64,000 bases of DNA. Source: Polynucleobacter sp. es-MAR-4 (GTDB lineage: Bacteria > Pseudomonadota > Gammaproteobacteria > Burkholderiales > Burkholderiaceae). The position numbers and the translations under genes are program-made. The DNA lies in the NCBI RefSeq assembly GCF_018882055.1, contig NZ_JACVPF010000001.1:930001-994000 (forward strand). Direction: 5' to 3'. Below the pieces are notes generated by a model. That model was not told the DNA's origin. It saw only the letters and a program-made list of their open reading frames with translations, and did no database searches. This document shows positions 19,898 to 31,838 of this stretch, piece by piece; the stretch's first letter is position 1, and every line of letters begins with the position of its first letter.

Positions 19898-21757
19898 ATG
19901 AATCGCTACCCTCTCTGGAAATACATAGTCATCCTATTTGCTTTATTAATTGGGGGACTATATTCATTACCCAATTTCTACGGAGAGGCTCCAGCGGTTC
20001 AAGTCTCGTCCGCCAAGCCAACCATCAAGGTTGATTTGGCGACACAGTCTCGAGTTGAAAAGATTCTGACTGATGACAACATTAGCAATACCGGCATCTT
20101 CTTTGAATCCGCAGGCAACGTAGGTTCAATCAAAATTCGTTTTAACAATACCGACATTCAATTGCGTGCCCGCGATTTGCTGCAACAAAAATTGAACATC
20201 GATCAGAACGAACCCAATTTCACGGTTGCGTTAAATCTGCTCTCTAATACTCCGAGCTGGTTGAATGCACTGAATGCTTTACCAATGCCGCTTGGTCTTG
20301 ACTTGCGTGGCGGCGTTTACTTTCTGCTGCAAGTGGATATGAAGGGCGCAGTTCAAAAGAAGGTGACTTCTTTAGCAACTGATATTCGCAGCCAGTTACG
20401 TGACAAATCAATTCGTCAGCAAGGTATCGAGCGCGGCCAAGACTCCATCACTTTGACTTTCGGCAGCACTGAAGATGCTGAAAAGGCGCGCTCTGTCTTG
20501 ATGACTAGCCAGCCTGATCTCACCTGGCAAATCAAGCCTACTGGCTTATCTCCAAAACTCGTTGGCGAATTTAAACCTACCGCCTTAAAAGAAATTCAAG
20601 ATAACGCCGTAAAACAAAATATCGTCACACTCAATAAGCGCGTGAATGAATTGGCTGTTAAAGAGCCAGTAATCCAGCAACAAGGCGCTGAGCGTATCGT
20701 GGTGCAATTACCGGGCGTTCAAGACACTGCGCGCGCTAAGGACATTATCGGGCGTACCGCAACACTCGAATCGAGATTGGCAGACCCCATTGTTTCTACC
20801 ATCGCCATTGGTGAGACCCCTCCCCCAGGCATGGATGTTTTCCGCTTTGGCGAAAACCGTCAAGGTGTATTTAAAAAATCCGTCATCTTCAGTGGCGATC
20901 GCATTACCGATGCAAGCGCCGGCTTCGATCAGAACCAACGTCCTGCTGTCAACATCTCCCTGGATGCTGCCGGTGGTCGCGTGATGCAAGAAGTAACCCG
21001 TGAAAACATCGGCAAACCGATGGGCATGATCTTGTTTGAAAAAGGTAAGGGCGAGGTTCTCACCATCGCCACAATTCAAGGTGAGTTTGGCTCTAAGTTT
21101 CAAATTACTGGCCAACCAACTACCGAGAGCGCAAATGACTTAGCCCTCTTGTTGCGTGCAGGTTCACTAGCAGCACCAATGGAAATCATTGAAGAGCGTA
21201 CGATTGGGCCAAGCCTAGGCGCAGAAAATATTGAGAAAGGCTTCAAATCCCTCATCATTGGCTTTGGTGCTATTTCCATCTTCATGATTGCTTACTACTT
21301 GCTGTTTGGCACCTTCTCAGTAGTAGCTCTGGCAGTGAACTTACTGCTCTTGATTTCTGTATTGTCGATGTTGCAGGCTACCCTGACCTTGCCAGGTATC
21401 GCTGCGATGGCCTTGGCACTCGGTATGGCGATTGACTCCAACGTCTTGATTAACGAACGTATTCGTGAAGAGTTGCGCAATGGCGCTGCCCCGCAAACAG
21501 CCATTGCTGTGGGCTTTGATAAAGCTTGGGCAACCATCCTGGATTCAAACGTCACTACCTTAATTGCTGGTCTTGCATTACTCGCATTTGGCTCTGGCCC
21601 AATCAAAGGCTTCGCGGTAGTGCATTGCCTTGGTATTTTGACTTCTATGTTTTCAGCAGTATTTTTCTCACGTGGCCTGGTTAATCTCTGGTACGGCAGA
21701 GGTAAAAAAGTTCAGAAACTCGCTATCGGCCAAGTTTGGCGTCCACAGGAGAAATAA
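19898..21757 (+). CDS. secD: Protein translocase subunit SecD
   Basis: A 619-residue SecD. It has an N-terminal membrane segment (WKYIVILFALLIGGLYSLP), a large periplasmic region with LGLDLRGGVYFLLQVD, and a C-terminal five-span RND-like core with ERTIGPSLGAENIEKG, MALALGMAIDSNVLINERIREEL and the glycine-rich final spans. SecD and SecF use the proton gradient to pull exported proteins to the periplasmic side. It lies 25 bases after yajC and three before secF. Confidence 0.96.
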   Translation: MNRYPLWKYIVILFALLIGGLYSLPNFYGEAPAVQVSSAKPTIKVDLATQSRVEKILTDDNISNTGIFFESAGNVGSIKIRFNNTDIQLRARDLLQQKLNIDQNEPNFTVALNLLSNTPSWLNALNALPMPLGLDLRGGVYFLLQVDMKGAVQKKVTSLATDIRSQLRDKSIRQQGIERGQDSITLTFGSTEDAEKARSVLMTSQPDLTWQIKPTGLSPKLVGEFKPTALKEIQDNAVKQNIVTLNKRVNELAVKEPVIQQQGAERIVVQLPGVQDTARAKDIIGRTATLESRLADPIVSTIAIGETPPPGMDVFRFGENRQGVFKKSVIFSGDRITDASAGFDQNQRPAVNISLDAAGGRVMQEVTRENIGKPMGMILFEKGKGEVLTIATIQGEFGSKFQITGQPTTESANDLALLLRAGSLAAPMEIIEERTIGPSLGAENIEKGFKSLIIGFGAISIFMIAYYLLFGTFSVVALAVNLLLLISVLSMLQATLTLPGIAAMALALGMAIDSNVLINERIREELRNGAAPQTAIAVGFDKAWATILDSNVTTLIAGLALLAFGSGPIKGFAVVHCLGILTSMFSAVFFSRGLVNLWYGRGKKVQKLAIGQVWRPQEK

Positions 21758-21760
21758 GCC

Positions 21761-22735
21761 ATGGAATTTTTCCGGATTAAAAAAGATATTCCCTTTATGC
21801 GCCATGCATTGGCGCTCAATGCGGTTTCTCTCATTACCTTCTTAGCTGCTGTTTTCTTCCTTTGGCATAACGGCCTTCATCTGTCGATTGAGTTCACTGG
21901 CGGTACGGTGATGGAGGTGACTTATCCTCAGACCGCCCCCTTGGACTCCATTAGAACGAATGTAGAAAAGTTAGGTTACTCTGATACCCAGATTCAGAAC
22001 TTTGGTAGCTCACGTGATGTGATGATTCGCCTGCCACTACAAAAAGATGCTGAAGGAAAAATGATTTCCTCCGCAGATCAAAGTGCAGCAGTGATGAAGG
22101 CGCTTGAACCAGCAACTTCTGGAGTGAAATTACAACGAGTCGAGTTCGTCGGTCCACAGGTTGGGCGTGAGCTGGCAATCGATGGATTGATGGCGCTCTT
22201 ATTTGTGATCATCGGCATTGTGATTTACCTCTCTTTCCGTTTTGAGTGGAAATTTGCCGTCGCCGGCATCATCGCGAACTTGCATGACATCGTCATTATT
22301 CTTGGCTTCTTCGCGTTCTTCCAATGGGAATTCTCGCTCTCCGTCTTGGCTGCCGTATTGGCTGTATTGGGTTACTCGGTAAACGAGTCTGTGGTGATCT
22401 TTGACCGTATTCGCGAAAACTTCCGCAAATACCGCAAGATGAATACTCGCGAGATTATTGATAACGCCATTACCAGCACGATCAGCCGTACTGTGATTAC
22501 TCACGGTAGTACAGAAATGATGGTCTTGGCAATGTTGATTTTTGGTGGCCCTACCCTCTTCTACTTTGCCCTGGCGCTCACCATTGGTATCTTGTTCGGC
22601 ATCTACTCTTCAGTATTCGTGGCAGCAGCATTGGCCATGTGGCTTGGCGTAACTCGTGAAGATTTGGTAAAGGGTGAACGTAAGCCTGACGATGCTGCCC
22701 GTAATGATGATCCGAACTTTGGGGCGCAGGTCTAA
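21761..22735 (+). CDS. secF: Protein translocase subunit SecF
   Basis: A 324-residue SecF with six predicted membrane spans. Near the N-terminus is the family motif HLSIEFTGGTVMEV, and later VEFVGPQVGRELA and GYSVNESVVIFDRIRENFRKYR. It forms the SecDF complex. Three bases separate it from secD. The convergent waaA ends 15 bases downstream with no hairpin in between. Confidence 0.96.
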   Translation: MEFFRIKKDIPFMRHALALNAVSLITFLAAVFFLWHNGLHLSIEFTGGTVMEVTYPQTAPLDSIRTNVEKLGYSDTQIQNFGSSRDVMIRLPLQKDAEGKMISSADQSAAVMKALEPATSGVKLQRVEFVGPQVGRELAIDGLMALLFVIIGIVIYLSFRFEWKFAVAGIIANLHDIVIILGFFAFFQWEFSLSVLAAVLAVLGYSVNESVVIFDRIRENFRKYRKMNTREIIDNAITSTISRTVITHGSTEMMVLAMLIFGGPTLFYFALALTIGILFGIYSSVFVAAALAMWLGVTREDLVKGERKPDDAARNDDPNFGAQV

Positions 22736-22750
22736 GTTTTACCTGAGTCG

Positions 22751-26197
<3,447 letters not shown>

Positions 26198-26234
26198 ATC
26201 GTGAGTTGCTCGTGAAATATTGGGAAAGGTTTAT

Positions 26235-27350
26235 TTAGGCGGAAATAATTCCGCCGCCTAGGCAAATTTCACCGTCGTACAAAACGGCAGACTGACCTGG
26301 GGTCACTGCCCACTGGGCCTCCGGAAAAGCCAATTCAAAACTGAGGGGCCCTTCCAATCCTGCTGCAAGCGAGCACGCAGAGTCTGCTTGGCGATATCGG
26401 GTTTTTGCTGAATATTGTCCTGGCGTAGGAGCTGCGCCAGCAACCCAACTAGCGTCAATCGCAGATAGCTGATTAGCCAGTAGCCATGGATGCTCATGGC
26501 CTTGAGCAACATAAAGGGTGTTGTTAAGAACATCTTTGCGTGCAACATACCAAGCATCGCCATTGCCATCTTGACTACCGCCTAGGCCAATGCCTTTACG
26601 CTGCCCCAAGGTAAAGAAGGCAAGACCCATATGCTCTCCCACCGTTTTACCTTCAGGGGTTTTGATGGGTCCAGGCGTGCGGGGCAAGTATCGATTTAAG
26701 AACTCACGGAAGGGACGCTCGCCGATAAAGCAAATCCCTGTCGAATCTTTTTTACGCGCATTGTGTAAACCAATTTGCTCAGCGATCTTCCGCACTTCCG
26801 TCTTTGGGATCTCCCCCAGAGGGAAAAGAACATTTGCTAACTGACTTTGGGTTAAACGATGTAAGAAATAACTTTGATCTTTGCTTGCATCAAGCGCCTT
26901 TAATAATTGTGTCTGACCACCCTCATGACGCACCCGCGCATAGTGCCCCGTCGCAATGGCATCTGCACCCAAGCTCATAGCATGATCTAAAAAGGCTTTG
27001 AACTTAATTTCCGCATTGCACAATACATCTGGATTGGGTGTCCTACCAGCGGCATATTCACGTAAAAACTCCGCAAATACGCGCTCACGATATTCCTCGG
27101 CAAAGTTCACTGCCTCAACATCTATCCCAATGAGATCGGCTACCGAAACAACATCAAGCCAATCCTGGCGTGCGGAACAGTATTCATCACTGTCATCGTC
27201 TTCCCAGTTTTTCATGAAAAGGCCAATTACCTCATAGCCTTGCTGCTTCAGCATCCAGGCTGCAACGGACGAATCAACCCCTCCAGACATCCCAACGACG
27301 ACTTTGGATGGCTTTGAAGCGGGTATTGAGGAAGAATTGAGCGGGATCAT
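26235..27350 (-). CDS. mnmA: tRNA-specific 2-thiouridylase MnmA
   Basis: A 371-residue MnmA that thiolates the wobble uridine of Lys, Glu and Gln tRNAs. The ATP PP-loop is [18 protein letters not shown]. The two catalytic cysteines are visible in [12 protein letters not shown] and [28 protein letters not shown] and the C-terminal GGGIISA also fit. ATG at 27389 gives 13 extra residues; the Met at 27350 brings the start closer to the usual N-terminus. Neither has a clear Shine-Dalgarno sequence. Confidence 0.94.
   Translation of the reverse strand: MIPLNSSSIPASKPSKVVVGMSGGVDSSVAAWMLKQQGYEVIGLFMKNWEDDDSDEYCSARQDWLDVVSVADLIGIDVEAVNFAEEYRERVFAEFLREYAAGRTPNPDVLCNAEIKFKAFLDHAMSLGADAIATGHYARVRHEGGQTQLLKALDASKDQSYFLHRLTQSQLANVLFPLGEIPKTEVRKIAEQIGLHNARKKDSTGICFIGERPFREFLNRYLPRTPGPIKTPEGKTVGEHMGLAFFTLGQRKGIGLGGSQDGNGDAWYVARKDVLNNTLYVAQGHEHPWLLANQLSAIDASWVAGAAPTPGQYSAKTRYRQADSACSLAAGLEGPLSFELAFPEAQWAVTPGQSAVLYDGEICLGGGIISA
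26238..26255. terminator. Perfect stem-loop overlapping the mnmA 3' end
   Basis: GGCGGAA (26238-26244) and TTCCGCC (26249-26255) form a 7-bp perfect stem with a four-base loop. It covers the last codons of mnmA next to its stop and lies downstream of the convergent gst. There is no T run on either side, so it may be a weak or factor-dependent end point, or an mRNA-stabilising hairpin. Confidence 0.35.
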
Positions 27351-27448
27351 CAAAAAATGCGAGAATTCAATATAAGCTGAAAACCCCATTGTAGAAGCCT
27401 TAACTCAAGTTAGCCTCGAGAGCTGAACTGAGGTGGATAAAACATAAG

Positions 27449-27484
27449 GGTATCCATATATATGTGTATTCGCGTATATATACC
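27449..27484. promoter_or_regulatory. AT-rich dyad upstream of pntAA
   Basis: GGTAT at 27449-27453 and ATACC at 27480-27484 bracket alternating TATATA tracts around TTCGCG, an imperfect dyad 40-75 bases before the pntAA ATG. TAAAAT at 27485-27490 could be a -10 element. The dyad could be an operator or simply flexible promoter DNA; no regulator is known from the sequence. Confidence 0.3.
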
Positions 27485-27525
27485 TAAAATAGATTTTTTG
27501 AAACATTAGCATTTGGAGACATGCC

Positions 27526-28656
27526 ATGCGCATAGGCGTACCGCTGGAAATGAGAACCGGGGAAACTCGTGTTGCCGCCACACCAGAAACTGTAAAGAAA
27601 CTGATTAGCCAAGGCCATACAGTAGTTGTTCAAAAGGATGCAGGCGTTACAGCCAGTCAACCAGACTCTGCGTATGAAGCAGTTGGCGCAAGCATTGGAA
27701 GTGCAGCCGATGCCTTTGGAGCAGAAATCGTTCTCAAGGTGCGCGCACCTGAAGCTGCTGAGCTCAAACAAATTAAATCTGGCAGCGTGCTGATTGGCAT
27801 GCTCGATCCATTTGATAACGACAACATTGCCGCTATGGCCGCACAAGGCGTGACTGCATTCTCGCTAGAGGCTGCCCCTCGTACTACACGCGCTCAAAGT
27901 ATGGACGTCTTATCTTCACAAGCCAATATCGCAGGATACAAAGCGGTAATGGTTGCCGCTAATGAATATCAGCGCTTTATGCCAATGCTCATGACTGCAG
28001 CAGGAACAGTTAAAGCTGCACGCGTGCTGATCTTGGGTGCTGGTGTTGCCGGTCTTCAAGCCATCGCAACAGCGAAGCGCTTAGGCGCTGTCATCGAAGC
28101 ATCTGATGTACGCCCTGCCGCTAAAGAGCAAATCGAATCTCTCGGCGCGAAGTTTGTTGATGTTCCCTATGAGACTGATGAAGAACGTGAAATCGCTCAA
28201 GGTGTTGGTGGCTATGCCCGCCCAATGCCAGAAGCCTGGATGAAGCGTCAAGCAGCCCTGGTTGCCGAACGTGCCCAGCAGGCTGACATCGTGATTACTA
28301 CTGCTTTGATTCCAGGTCGCAAGCCACCAGTCTTACTGCATAGCGATACCGTTGCCAATATGAAACCGGGCTCTATCGTGATCGACTTAGCAGCTGGTCG
28401 TGGTGATAACGGTTCAGGTAACTGTCCTTTGACAGAGGCAGATAAGATTGTTGAAAAAAATGGTGTGAAGATCATTGGTTACACGAATCTTGCGAGCATG
28501 GTGGCTGCAGATGCCTCTGCTTTGTACGCACGCAACCTACTCGACTTCATGAAACTCATTGTTGATCCAGAAGCGAAGTTAGTCATCCCAACCGATGACG
28601 ACATCGTCACTGCCTGCCTCATGTGTCGTGACGGCCAAGCTGTCCGCAAAAACTAA
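27526..28656 (+). CDS. pntAA: Proton-translocating NAD(P)+ transhydrogenase subunit alpha part 1
   Basis: A 376-residue soluble NAD(H)-binding domain (dI) of transhydrogenase. It begins MRIGVPLEMRTGETRVAATP, has the Rossmann motif VLILGAGVAGLQAIATAKRLGA, and the mobile-loop region with ALIPGRKPPVLL and GSIVIDLAAGRGDNGSGN. Splitting alpha into two proteins (this and PntAB) is the Rhodospirillum-type arrangement, unlike the single E. coli PntA. A GGAG sequence precedes the ATG. The complex couples hydride transfer from NADH to NADP with proton movement. Confidence 0.95.
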   Translation: MRIGVPLEMRTGETRVAATPETVKKLISQGHTVVVQKDAGVTASQPDSAYEAVGASIGSAADAFGAEIVLKVRAPEAAELKQIKSGSVLIGMLDPFDNDNIAAMAAQGVTAFSLEAAPRTTRAQSMDVLSSQANIAGYKAVMVAANEYQRFMPMLMTAAGTVKAARVLILGAGVAGLQAIATAKRLGAVIEASDVRPAAKEQIESLGAKFVDVPYETDEEREIAQGVGGYARPMPEAWMKRQAALVAERAQQADIVITTALIPGRKPPVLLHSDTVANMKPGSIVIDLAAGRGDNGSGNCPLTEADKIVEKNGVKIIGYTNLASMVAADASALYARNLLDFMKLIVDPEAKLVIPTDDDIVTACLMCRDGQAVRKN

Positions 28657-28680
28657 TACAGAATTTTCAAAGGAAATATC

Positions 28681-29019
28681 ATGGATCTCGCTGCTTTTCA
28701 AAGCATCCTCACAGTCCAAAACATCACCGTGTTTGTGCTGGCTATATTTGTTGGTTACCACGTGGTCTGGAATGTCACTCCTGCACTGCATACGCCACTC
28801 ATGGCAGTTACTAATGCCATCTCTGGAATCATTATTGTTGGTGCCTTACTTCAAACTGAAGTGATTGGTGGCGATGAGATCACCCTCACCAGCATCATTG
28901 GTGCAGTGGCGGTCTTCTTGGCATCCATCAATATTTTTGGTGGCTTTATGGTCACCCGTCGCATGCTTGAAATGTTCAAGAAAAAAGCCCCTAAAGCTGA
29001 TGCGGCAGGAACTAAGTAA
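28681..29019 (+). CDS. pntAB: NAD(P)+ transhydrogenase subunit alpha part 2
   Basis: A 112-residue membrane protein corresponding to the membrane part of the alpha chain. It shows three hydrophobic spans ([63 protein letters not shown]). The [19 protein letters not shown] segment is characteristic. It sits 24 bases after pntAA with AGGA before the ATG, and pntB follows after 32 bases. Confidence 0.95.
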   Translation: MDLAAFQSILTVQNITVFVLAIFVGYHVVWNVTPALHTPLMAVTNAISGIIIVGALLQTEVIGGDEITLTSIIGAVAVFLASINIFGGFMVTRRMLEMFKKKAPKADAAGTK

Positions 29020-29051
29020 AACTAGAACAAGATCTTATAGAGACCACAATA

Positions 29052-30419
29052 ATGTCAAACATAACAGCGATTTCCTATCTCATTTCATCGGTATTGTTCA
29101 TCCTCGCTTTGCGTGGACTGTCATCACCAACAACATCACGCCAAGGCAATACCTTCGGCATGATCGGCATGCTACTTGCCGTGATCACCACCTTTATGAT
29201 CCCCGACTTTAAGCCAGTCTTCTCATTGATTATTGGTGCGATTGTTGGTGGCGCCATCATTGGAACGCTTGCCGCTAAGCGCGTCCAGATGACCAAGATG
29301 CCAGAGCTCGTAGCGCTTATGCACTCCTTTGTTGGTTTATCAGCCGTGTTGATTGCGATTGCAGCGGTATACAACCCAGCTCATGACCATACCGGCGCGC
29401 AAAAGATTGAACTCTTTATCGGCGCATTTATCGGCGCAATTACCTTTACCGCCTCTGTCATCGCCTTCGGAAAACTATCCGGCAAGGTTAGTGGCAAGCC
29501 AGTAACTTTTGCTGGTCAACATTTACTCAATCTGATTCTTGCTGTTGGCATGGTTTCTGGTGGCGTGATGTACTTCATGACCGGCAGCCACGAAGCATTC
29601 CTAGTAATGTGTGCGATTGCTTTGGTATTGGGCGTGACTTTGATCATCCCAATCGGCGGTGCTGATATGCCAGTTGTTGTGTCTATGCTCAATAGCTACT
29701 CCGGCTGGGCAGCAGCAGGTATTGGTTTCACATTGAATAACCCAGTACTCATTATTGCTGGTGCTTGCGTAGGCTCCTCTGGTGCGATCTTGTCTTACAT
29801 CATGTGTAAGGCAATGAACCGCTCCATCTTGGCAGTATTGCTTGGCGGCTTTGGCGCTGAAGCTTCTGCTGGCGGCGCTGATGATGGTGGTCCAAAGAAC
29901 TACAAAACTGGCTCTCCAGAAGATGCAGCTTTTCTCATGGAGAATGCTGACACCGTGGTGATTGTTCCTGGTTACGGTTTAGCGGTTGCTCGTGCTCAGC
30001 ATGCTCTTAAAGAATTGACAGAGAAGTTAACTCATCATGGCGTGACCGTGAAGTATGCGATTCACCCAGTGGCAGGTCGTATGCCTGGTCACATGAACGT
30101 ACTCCTAGCTGAGGCTGAAGTTCCTTATGATCAAGTGTTTGAGATGGAAGACATCAACAGCGATTTTGGTCAGGCTGATGTGGTGTTAGTACTTGGCGCA
30201 AACGACGTTGTTAACCCAGCCGCTCGTACGCCAGGTAGCCCAATCTTTGGAATGCCAATTTTAGAAGCCTTTAAAGCTAAAACCATTATTGTGAACAAGC
30301 GTTCAATGGCGGCTGGTTATGCCGGCCTTGATAACGAACTCTTCTATATGGATAAAACCATGATGGTCTTCGGTGATGCGAAAAAAGTTGTTGAAGATAT
30401 GGTGAAGTCTGTAAGTTAA
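29052..30419 (+). CDS. pntB: NAD(P)+ transhydrogenase subunit beta (3' end is the attachment site)
   Basis: A 455-residue PntB with an N-terminal membrane domain of about nine spans and a C-terminal NADP(H)-binding domain containing VIVPGYGLAVARAQHALKEL, HPVAGRMPGHMNVLLAEA and VLVLGANDVVNPAARTPGSP. The last 54 bases (30366-30419) are repeated exactly at 44096-44149, so an element has integrated into the 3' end and the coding sequence is kept intact by the copy at the junction. The original downstream chromosome resumes at 44150. Confidence 0.96.
   Translation: MSNITAISYLISSVLFILALRGLSSPTTSRQGNTFGMIGMLLAVITTFMIPDFKPVFSLIIGAIVGGAIIGTLAAKRVQMTKMPELVALMHSFVGLSAVLIAIAAVYNPAHDHTGAQKIELFIGAFIGAITFTASVIAFGKLSGKVSGKPVTFAGQHLLNLILAVGMVSGGVMYFMTGSHEAFLVMCAIALVLGVTLIIPIGGADMPVVVSMLNSYSGWAAAGIGFTLNNPVLIIAGACVGSSGAILSYIMCKAMNRSILAVLLGGFGAEASAGGADDGGPKNYKTGSPEDAAFLMENADTVVIVPGYGLAVARAQHALKELTEKLTHHGVTVKYAIHPVAGRMPGHMNVLLAEAEVPYDQVFEMEDINSDFGQADVVLVLGANDVVNPAARTPGSPIFGMPILEAFKAKTIIVNKRSMAAGYAGLDNELFYMDKTMMVFGDAKKVVEDMVKSVS
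30366..30419. repeat. Left attachment repeat in pntB 3' end (54 bp, perfect)
   Basis: Starts GTCTTCGGTGATGCG and ends GTAAGTTAA, including the pntB stop codon. It is identical to 44096-44149, and the two copies diverge immediately outside these limits on both sides. It is read as the hybrid attachment site made by the adjacent integrase. Confidence 0.93.
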
Positions 30420-30548
30420 TTAAACAGCGAGATGCATTTAGTCCAAACCTAAATGTAATAAGAATCAGATGGGGTGGTTAAAAGCGGGTTAGCAATAACT
30501 TACTTTCCACTCCATTTTCACACCTACAAATCAGCATAAAAACGATTC

Positions 30549-30566
30549 TGTCCAATTCCTGTCCAA
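30549..30566. repeat. Paired TGTCCAA motif, left end
   Basis: TGTCCAA at 30549-30555 and again at 30560-30566, 11 bases apart start to start, just before the integrase start. The same pair with the same 11-base phasing is at 43974-43991 near the right end. One-helical-turn spacing at both ends suggests integrase arm-type binding sites; this is inferred. Confidence 0.5.
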
Positions 30567-30579
30567 CTGGAGAGGAAAC

Positions 30580-31566
30580 ATGGCATCAATACGCAATCGT
30601 CAAGGCAAATGGCAAGCCCGAATTATCAGAAAAGGCTATGCACCAATCACCAAATCTTTTTTAGCTAAGCAAGATGCTGAACGGTGGGCAAGGCAAATTG
30701 AATCCGATATAGATAAGGGCAGCTACACCAATTCGGTATTCGCCGACAGAACGACGTTTAGCGAAGTTATACAGCGCTATATTCAGGAGGTCGTAAGCAA
30801 GGGTCGTGGCTATAAGGAACATTCCTACCGGCTTAAAGCGCTAGCAAAACGTCCCATAGCTCAACTACGCATGACTGCCCTCACCCCTTTAAAAGTAGCG
30901 GAGTATCGTGATGAGAGGGCAAAGGTTATCGCTCCAGCCACACTGATTCATGAACTCGCTTACTTTTCTGCCATCATCAACCATGCAAAGCGGGAATGGG
31001 GTATTAGCATCATCAATCCAATTCCGATGGTTAAAAAGCCCCCAATGCCTCAGGGGCGAAATCGAATTCTCAATGAAGAGGAGCTTAGTCGACTGTATAC
31101 AGCACTTACTCCCAGGGTAAAGAATGCGAACCACTGGATACTGCCCTTGACAAAATTTGCCTTGGAGAGCGCCATGAGACGAGGCGAAATACTGGGGCTA
31201 CGTTGGGAGGAGATCGATCTCGAAAAACGCATAGCCTTTATTCCACTCACTAAAAATGGTGAGTCACGCACAGTGCCACTCAGCACGGCTGCAGTTGAAA
31301 TACTGAAAACCCTGCCAAGAAATCTACATGGAGAAGTTTTTCCAGTAAATCGTACAGCTTTGTCAGCAGCAATAGAGAGAGCCAGGATAAAAGCGGAACT
31401 TAGTGATTTTCATTTCCACGACCTGAGACACATGGCCATAACACGACTTGCTGAAAAGCTCCCAAACCTCATTGAACTATCAGCCGTGTCTGGCCATAAG
31501 AGCCTTGCAATGCTTAAGCGCTACTATCATCCAAACCCCGAACTTCTCGCACAAAAGCTTGGGTAA
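30580..31566 (+). CDS. Tyrosine-type site-specific integrase
   Basis: A 328-residue phage-type integrase. The N-terminal part (MASIRNRQGKWQARIIRKGY) resembles an arm-binding domain, a SAM-like core-binding domain follows, and the catalytic domain has Arg200 (ESAMRRGEILGLRW), Lys225, His280-x-x-Arg283 (HFHDLRHMAITRL), His306 (SGHKSL) and the nucleophile Tyr315 (KRYYHP). It should catalyse integration at and excision from the pntB 3' end. A GGAG lies before the ATG. The position next to the repeat, transcribed into the element, is standard. Confidence 0.95.
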   Translation: MASIRNRQGKWQARIIRKGYAPITKSFLAKQDAERWARQIESDIDKGSYTNSVFADRTTFSEVIQRYIQEVVSKGRGYKEHSYRLKALAKRPIAQLRMTALTPLKVAEYRDERAKVIAPATLIHELAYFSAIINHAKREWGISIINPIPMVKKPPMPQGRNRILNEEELSRLYTALTPRVKNANHWILPLTKFALESAMRRGEILGLRWEEIDLEKRIAFIPLTKNGESRTVPLSTAAVEILKTLPRNLHGEVFPVNRTALSAAIERARIKAELSDFHFHDLRHMAITRLAEKLPNLIELSAVSGHKSLAMLKRYYHPNPELLAQKLG

Positions 31567-31838
31567 TTAATTCAATCAAAGGTGTGTATATTTTCATAGC
31601 ATAAGAAAGTTGAGCAATGTCTATTAATTTATGGTTGAATCTAGGGGTACAATGAAAATTGCATTGACCATCGAACGGGGCGGCTGTCCCAAAATGCAGA
31701 GCATAAACTAGCCAGCGGTAGTCGTTTGCCTTAGTCCAAACGGTAGCTTAAAAAAGATTGGTCTCCAACAGCGTTGGGGGGCTTGTCTTTTATAGCTTGA
31801 CCTCCAACTTTTAAAACTAGAAAGTTTTGGAGATTCAA
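31567..31838. other. Non-coding gap between integrase and replication gene
   Basis: 272 bases with no convincing gene. It holds a few partial inverted repeats, among them CCAACTTT near 31804 facing AAAGTTTTGG at 31821-31830. The right arm carries the GGAG that serves the next gene, so this structure could affect its translation. No clear promoter was identified. Confidence 0.4.

Noticed and set aside
30420-30579. tRNA gene as integration target
   Set aside because: No cloverleaf or CCA-ending sequence is present at either junction; the target is the pntB coding end.
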